From contig CAKTKT010000039.1 of NCBI GenBank assembly GCA_934572325.1, forward strand, positions 1 through 17,417: 17,417 nt of DNA, read 5' to 3'. Below the pieces are notes generated by a model, which was given only the letters and a program-made list of their open reading frames with translations, was not told where the DNA came from and made no database searches. Each line of letters starts with the position of its first letter. The first letter of the stretch is position 1. Positions 13,378 through 17,417 of the stretch are shown here, in pieces. Source of the DNA: an uncultured Oscillospiraceae bacterium. Its GTDB lineage: Bacteria > Bacillota > Clostridia > Oscillospirales > Oscillospiraceae. Made by a program: the position numbers and the translations under genes.

Positions 13378-14432
13378 GCGGTAATGAAAATAAAGTGAGA
13401 ATCGTCCTTGACGTCGCGTACCAGCCCCAGGTGAGGGCTGAGACCGACACAAGGCGCATAATGACGGACGTTATCATCGCGCTTATGCCCGCGCTGATAG
13501 TCGCCATCTTCCAGTTCGGCTGGCGTCCTCTCGGCGTCGCCATGGTGTCCATGCTCTCCGCCGTGTTCTTCGAGTGGGCTTACCGCAAGCTTTTGAAGAA
13601 GTCCAACACGATAGGCGACTGCTCCGCCGCGGTGACGGGTCTGCTGATGGCGATGACCATGCCGCCCAGCTCCCCGCTGTGGCTTCCCATCGTGGGCAGC
13701 TTCTTCTCCATCATTGTTGTCAAGCAGCTCTACGGCGGTCTCGGCAAGAACTTCCTCAACCCGGCGCTGGCGGGGCGCGCGTTCCTCATCGCCTCCTACG
13801 CCAACCACATGACCACGTGGGTCATTCCCAACAGCCTCAAGGGTATTCCCGACAGTCTCACGGGAAGCTTTGACGGCGTCACCATGGCGACGCCGATGAC
13901 CTATCTCTATTCGTCCTCCGATCCCATGCCTGCGGTCATAAATCTCAAGAATATGTTTTTGGGCAATATGCCCGGCTGCATCGGCGAGATCAGCGCGCTG
14001 GCGCTGCTGATCGGCGTCGTGTACCTCTTCGCGCGCAAGGTCATCACCTGGCAGATCCCGACCGCCTTTGTCGGCACTGTCGTCGTGCTCACGTTCATCT
14101 TCGGGCACGAGGGCTACAGCCGCATCGACTGGGTCGGCTACAACCTGCTGTGCGGCTCGCTGCTGCTCGGCGCGTTCTTCATGGCGAACGACTATGCCAC
14201 CAGCCCTGTCACCGGTCCCGGACAGCTTCTGTACGGCTTCGGCTGCGGCGCTCTGACCGTCCTCATCCGCTACTTCGGCAGCTATCCCGAGGGCGTCAGC
14301 TACGGCATACTCATCATGAACCTCTGCACATGGGCGATAGACAAGGCGTTCCGCCGCCATCAGTTCGGCGTGTCCAAGGAGGACGTCGCCGCCGAGAGAG
14401 CCGCGAAGAAGGCGGCAAAGGAGGGCGCGTAA
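13374..14432 (+). CDS. rnfD: Rnf complex subunit D (integral membrane flavoprotein)
   Basis: The 352-residue subunit has about nine to ten membrane helices and belongs to the NqrB/RnfD family. It carries a covalently attached FMN, and the sequence DGVTMATPM places the attachment threonine at T173. The N-terminus is soluble (NKVRIVLDVAYQPQVRAETD) and the C-terminus is a charged tail (AAERAAKKAAKEGA). Family signatures include GDCSAAVTGLLMAMTMPP, and GKNFLNPALAGRAFLI, the conserved loop after the early helices. RnfD is thought to be central to coupling electron flow to ion pumping; Na+ or H+ cannot be decided here. It is coupled to rnfC (ATGA) and shares one base with rnfG (TAATG). Confidence 0.95.
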   Translation: MSGNENKVRIVLDVAYQPQVRAETDTRRIMTDVIIALMPALIVAIFQFGWRPLGVAMVSMLSAVFFEWAYRKLLKKSNTIGDCSAAVTGLLMAMTMPPSSPLWLPIVGSFFSIIVVKQLYGGLGKNFLNPALAGRAFLIASYANHMTTWVIPNSLKGIPDSLTGSFDGVTMATPMTYLYSSSDPMPAVINLKNMFLGNMPGCIGEISALALLIGVVYLFARKVITWQIPTAFVGTVVVLTFIFGHEGYSRIDWVGYNLLCGSLLLGAFFMANDYATSPVTGPGQLLYGFGCGALTVLIRYFGSYPEGVSYGILIMNLCTWAIDKAFRRHQFGVSKEDVAAERAAKKAAKEGA

Positions 14433-14971
14433 TGAAAAATATCGTTAAACTCGCAGTCGTCCTGTTCCTTGTCTGCGCTGTTGTCGCGGGCGTTCTGGGC
14501 GCCGTTGATCTCGTCACGGCGGACAGGATCGCCGAGCAGGAGCGCATCAAGACCCAGAAGGCTTACGCCACCGTTCTGGAGGCGGACGATTATCAGGATG
14601 TTGACTTTGACAAAGAAGCCTTTCCGACCATCGACAAGATAGCCAAGGCGGGCGACAAGGGCTATGTCGTCACCACCACCTATTCCGGCGCGCAGGGCAG
14701 CATCACGATGGCTGTCGGCGTGGACACGGAGCATAAATGCACCGGCATCTCCGTCATCTCCCACGCGGAGACCTCCGGTCTCGGCGCGAAGGCTGCCGAG
14801 CAGAGCGAATTCGGCAGAACCTGGCGCGCGCAGTTCATCGGTCAGGGCGACGATGTAAGGCTGAAGAAAGCCGGCGGTGACATCGACGCCATCACCGCGG
14901 CGACCATCACCTCCAACGCGGTTGCGGGTGCGGTCGCGGAGAGCATCCGCGCTGTGGAAGCTTTGGGTTAA
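14432..14971 (+). CDS. rnfG: Rnf complex subunit G (membrane-anchored FMN-binding subunit)
   Basis: The 179-residue protein has one N-terminal membrane helix (about 5-27, VKLAVVLFLVCAVVAGVLGA) and an external FMN-binding domain, as in NqrC/RnfG. The flavin is attached by a phosphoester bond; DAITAATITS gives T158 as the expected residue. The motif reads A-A-T rather than the commoner G-A-T, a tolerated change. Attachment needs the flavin transferase ApbE, which is not encoded in this window. HAETSGLGAKA (about 108-118) is the conserved flavin-pocket segment. The length is slightly short for the family but all landmarks are present. It overlaps rnfD by one base and is followed after 13 bases by rnfE. 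Confidence 0.95.
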   Translation: MKNIVKLAVVLFLVCAVVAGVLGAVDLVTADRIAEQERIKTQKAYATVLEADDYQDVDFDKEAFPTIDKIAKAGDKGYVVTTTYSGAQGSITMAVGVDTEHKCTGISVISHAETSGLGAKAAEQSEFGRTWRAQFIGQGDDVRLKKAGGDIDAITAATITSNAVAGAVAESIRAVEALG

Positions 14972-14984
14972 GGAGGCAAGCTGA

Positions 14985-15677
14985 ATGAATATCAAAAAAC
15001 AGTTTAAGGAAGGCCTCATCACCAATAACCCCGTTCTTGTCCAGTTGATCGGTATGTGCGCCACAATGGCGATCACGACCTCGCTGTTCAACGGCGTCGG
15101 TATGGGTCTGTCCGTTCTTATCATCCTCACCTGCTGCAATATCGTCATTTCCGCAATCAGAAAGGTCATCCCCGACGAGATACGCCTTGCGATCTTCGTC
15201 GTCGTTATCGCGGGCTTTGTCACGATAGTTGACCTGCTTTTGCAGGCGTTCGTTCCTGCGCTCTCCTCCGCGCTGGGCGTGTTCATCCCGCTCATCGTTG
15301 TCAACTGCATAATCATCGGGCGCGCGGAGGCGTTCTGCCAGCACAACACCGTCGGCGCTTCGTTCTTCGACGGCATCTTCCAGGGACTCGGCTACACCGT
15401 GGTGCTCATCATCATGTGCGTCGTGCGCGAGCTTCTCGGCTCCGGATGCTTCGGCGGCGGGCTCATCGACATTGCCAACGGTCTGCGCTTCACGCTCGAC
15501 GGCACGGGCGCGGGCATCCAGCTCTTCCCCGAGGATTTTGGCGCGACGATACTTATCATGCCGTTCGGCGGCTTTCTCACGCTCGGCGTGCTCATCGCCG
15601 TCATGCAGTACGCGCTCAAAAAATCCGCAAAGAAAAAACAGCTCGCCGAAGAGGCTGCAAAGGAGGCTGAGGAATAA
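14985..15677 (+). CDS. rnfE: Rnf complex subunit E (integral membrane subunit)
   Basis: The 230-residue subunit has six membrane helices and belongs to the RnfA/RnfE/NqrD/NqrE family. RnfE and RnfA pack as inverted partners and share a membrane-embedded two-iron cluster. The expected ligands are C25 (GMCATMAITTS) and C108 (VVNCIIIGRAEAF), matching the usual positions. The residue after the first cysteine is alanine where many homologues have proline. The C-terminus is charged (KKSAKKKQLAEEAAKEAEE) and lies on the cytoplasmic side. AGGAGG precedes the ATG by 8 bases. The stop shares one base with the rnfA start. Confidence 0.95.
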   Translation: MNIKKQFKEGLITNNPVLVQLIGMCATMAITTSLFNGVGMGLSVLIILTCCNIVISAIRKVIPDEIRLAIFVVVIAGFVTIVDLLLQAFVPALSSALGVFIPLIVVNCIIIGRAEAFCQHNTVGASFFDGIFQGLGYTVVLIIMCVVRELLGSGCFGGGLIDIANGLRFTLDGTGAGIQLFPEDFGATILIMPFGGFLTLGVLIAVMQYALKKSAKKKQLAEEAAKEAEE

Positions 15678-16261
15678 TGCTCACTAACATTCTCTCCATC
15701 TCCCTCGGCGCTATACTCATCAACAACTTCATCTTCTCCCAGTTCCTTGGCTGTTGTCCGTTCCTCGGCTGCTCCAACAAGGTGGACACCGCCACAGGCA
15801 TGGGGCTTGCGGTCACGTTCGTCATGGGGCTCGCCTCGGCGATATGCTGGGTCATTGACCAGTTCGTGCTCGTTCCGCTGGGGCTCGCGTTCCTCCAGAC
15901 GCTCACGTTCATCCTCGTCATCGCCGCCCTTGTGCAGTTTGTCGAGATGTTCCTCAAGAAGATGGTTCCAGCGCTCTACTCCGCGCTCGGCATCTATCTC
16001 CCGCTTATCACCACAAACTGCGCCGTGCTCGGCGTTGTGCTGCTGAACGTCCAGAACCACTACAACTTCATTGAGTCCGTGGTCTACGGCATCACCGGCG
16101 GTCTGGGCTTCATGCTCGCCATCGTGCTCTTTGCGAGCGTGCGCGAGCGCGTGGAGTTTTCCGACTACCCCGAGTGCTTCAAGGGCTTCCCCATCTGCCT
16201 TGTGTCCGCCGCTCTCGTCGCTCTTGCCTTCATGGGCTTCAGCGGTATGAAGATCTTTTGA
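15677..16261 (+). CDS. rnfA: Rnf complex subunit A (integral membrane subunit)
   Basis: The 194-residue, six-helix subunit is the most conserved Rnf protein and its length is typical. NNFIFSQFLGCCPFLGCS includes the cluster-ligand cysteine before proline (C27), and LITTNCAVLGVVLLN contains C115. With the matching cysteines of RnfE these would hold the intramembrane two-iron centre that carries electrons across the membrane. Extra cysteines at 26 and 32 are not expected to be ligands. Its start lies in TAATG with the rnfE stop, so it is translated by coupling; rnfB follows after 18 bases. Confidence 0.96.
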   Translation: MLTNILSISLGAILINNFIFSQFLGCCPFLGCSNKVDTATGMGLAVTFVMGLASAICWVIDQFVLVPLGLAFLQTLTFILVIAALVQFVEMFLKKMVPALYSALGIYLPLITTNCAVLGVVLLNVQNHYNFIESVVYGITGGLGFMLAIVLFASVRERVEFSDYPECFKGFPICLVSAALVALAFMGFSGMKIF

Positions 16262-16279
16262 TAGGGAGGGCGTGAAGAT

Positions 16280-17086
16280 ATGAATTCTATTCTTATGGCG
16301 ATTCTGGTGCTCGGCGTTCTGGGCGCGCTGTTCGGTGCGCTGCTGGCGTTCGCGGCGAGGATATTCCATGTCGAGGTCGATCCCAAGCAGGAAGCCGTCC
16401 GCGCCTGCCTTGCCGGCGCAAACTGCGGCGGCTGCGGCTATCCCGGCTGTGACGGCTACGCCGCCGCGGTCGCGGCGGGCGAAGCGCCCACGAACAGGTG
16501 CGTTGCCGGCGGCGCGGAAGCCGCGGCAAAGATTGCCGAGATCATGGGCGTCTCCGGCGGCGACGTTGAAAAGCTGGTCGCGTTCGTGCCGTGCTCCGGC
16601 ACGGAGGGTCACGCCGAAATGCGCTTCAACTACTCCGGTCCCGTTGACTGCCGCGCGGCTATGCTCTTCGGCGGCAAGTCCAACAAGACCTGCACCTTCG
16701 CGTGCATCGGGCTTGGCAACTGCACCCGCGTATGTCAGTTTGACGCGATACATATCGTTGACGGCGTGGCAAAGGTCAACCGTATGCGCTGTGTGGGCTG
16801 CGGCGCCTGTGCCGACGCCTGCCCCAAGAGCATCATAAAGCTCATACCGGAGAGCCAGAGGGTCATGCCCGCCTGCGGCAATCACGACAAGGGCGCAAAG
16901 GTCATGAAGATGTGCGACTTCGGCTGCATCGGCTGCATGAAATGCCAGCGCGAGTGTCCGGCGGACGCTATCACCGTCGTGGACAATCTCGCTCAGGTCG
17001 ATGCGTCCAAGTGCGTCGGCTGCGGTCACTGCGCCGACATCTGCCCGCGCCACATCATCAACTGGTTCGGCAAGACGGGCAAGTAA
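16280..17086 (+). CDS. rnfB: Rnf complex subunit B (ferredoxin-side iron-sulfur subunit)
   Basis: The 268-residue subunit receives electrons from reduced ferredoxin. One N-terminal membrane helix (about 4-27) is followed by a cluster motif C49-x2-C52-x4-C57-x16-C74 (ANCGGCGYPGC), diagnostic of RnfB. A middle linker with further cysteines then leads into ferredoxin-like repeats: CTFACIGLGNCTRVC, CVGCGACADACP, CIGCMKCQRECP and CVGCGHCADICP. This long, multi-cluster form is typical of clostridia and acetogens and differs from the shorter enterobacterial RsxB. Start support is AGGGAGGG 9 bases upstream. It is the last gene of the operon and is followed by a terminator. With the other five subunits it completes a functional-looking complex. 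Confidence 0.96.
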   Translation: MNSILMAILVLGVLGALFGALLAFAARIFHVEVDPKQEAVRACLAGANCGGCGYPGCDGYAAAVAAGEAPTNRCVAGGAEAAAKIAEIMGVSGGDVEKLVAFVPCSGTEGHAEMRFNYSGPVDCRAAMLFGGKSNKTCTFACIGLGNCTRVCQFDAIHIVDGVAKVNRMRCVGCGACADACPKSIIKLIPESQRVMPACGNHDKGAKVMKMCDFGCIGCMKCQRECPADAITVVDNLAQVDASKCVGCGHCADICPRHIINWFGKTGK

Positions 17087-17109
17087 TCTCATAGAGACAA
17101 TATGAAAAT

Positions 17110-17139
17110 ATCCACCGTTTTTCGCAACGGTGGATTTTT
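17110..17139 (+). terminator. Intrinsic terminator of the rnf operon
   Basis: A perfect 10-pair stem (ATCCACCGTT and AACGGTGGAT) with loop TTTCGC is followed by TTTT, 23 bases after the rnfB stop. Confidence 0.9.
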
Positions 17140-17200
17140 CGTTATGTATAGCTTAGGTCAGTTTACAAGGAACTACACGCAGACCACGAAACGGAGGCTG

Positions 17201-17378
17201 CTGACAACAAACGGCGGTATGCTCCCGGAGAGGGCAGCATACCGCCTGTTTTGTTGTCAGGGGTCTCCAAAGGGTATCCCTTGGCACACGACTTTGCGTA
17301 GCAAAGTGTAGTGTGTTATACGCTCTGTCGGCGTTGCCGAAAAAATGCCGTTGCCGCCGGGGAGGGCAAGGGCATTTG
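17201..17378. repeat. Chain of five hairpins in the non-coding end of the window
   Basis: From 17140 to the end no credible gene is seen. The stretch contains a 60-base hairpin (17201-17260; two 11-pair stems with one internal loop), CCAAAGGGTATCCCTTGG (17267-17284), a two-part hairpin at 17285-17315 (CACAC/GTGTG and ACTTTGC/GCAAAGT), a small one at 17329-17339, and a 12-pair one with one mismatch at 17344-17378. The density suggests a structured repeat or non-coding RNA; no Rfam-type family was recognised. Confidence 0.45.
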
Positions 17379-17417
17379 AAGCGGCAGGAAAACAGGGCTG
17401 TGCTTGCGTGGCGTGGA

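Noticed and set aside
15392..17092. 566-codon minus-strand frame opposite rnfE, rnfA and rnfB
   Set aside because: It is long only because stop codons are rare on the reverse strand of these GC-rich genes; the product is His/Asp/Glu-rich low-complexity sequence with no domain.
17102..17311. 69-codon plus-strand frame after rnfB
   Set aside because: It starts inside the rnf terminator hairpin, lacks a ribosome site and runs through the strong hairpins at 17201-17315.

Overview
This window looks like a chromosomal segment of a GC-rich, strictly anaerobic Firmicute, most likely a gut Clostridia member of the Oscillospiraceae type. The reasons are the rnfCDGEAB gene order used by clostridia and acetogens, the strong AGGAGG ribosome sites, the TTGACA/TATAAT promoters, a cell-wall sorting signal of the P-(K/R)-T-G-D type, an oxygen-protective flavodiiron protein, and short palindromic elements of a kind common in that group. 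No species can be named from the sequence alone.

Layout. 211-2636 is a two-gene unit: an ECF-like sigma factor and, overlapping it by 4 bases, a large single-pass membrane protein that looks like its anti-sigma partner. 2657-4228 is a cysteine unit: a near-consensus promoter, a 17-base inverted repeat just after the -10 box, a 15-codon leader ORF holding one Cys codon, cysK, and an Rrf2-family regulator with three cysteines. 4240-4512 is a nested palindromic element between convergent genes. On the minus strand come a TetR regulator (own promoter and a palindrome in its leader) and, upstream of it, a ZIP-family metal transporter. 6188-6351 is a second MITE-like inverted repeat that supplies the last codon and the stop of a small unknown gene; that gene follows a Crp/Fnr-family regulator. 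The regulator is divergent from a flavodiiron protein gene (7539-8741), and the gap holds a palindrome placed to activate the flavodiiron gene and repress the regulator.

8838-11366 is a self-contained unit for a 774-residue surface protein: promoter, hairpin-rich leader, three Cys/His repeats, a predicted beta-helix, InlB-like repeats, a sorting signal and a terminator. 11397-12021 is decayed and AT-rich. It holds the C-terminal remnant of a DUF4143-type ATPase gene, two direct repeats that may be an insertion-sequence end, and six TTGTTAA-like boxes spaced mostly about two helical turns apart. 12022-17086 is the complete six-gene rnf operon for the ferredoxin:NAD+ oxidoreductase ion pump, ending at a good terminator. 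The last 280 bases hold no gene but a string of strong hairpins.

Functionally the window combines energy conservation (Rnf), oxygen or NO removal (flavodiiron protein under a Crp/Fnr regulator), cysteine supply, and cell-surface and metal functions. The least ordinary signals are regulatory: the cysK leader ORF, the shared Crp/Fnr operator, the box array before rnfC, the C3H surface repeats and the nested palindromic elements.
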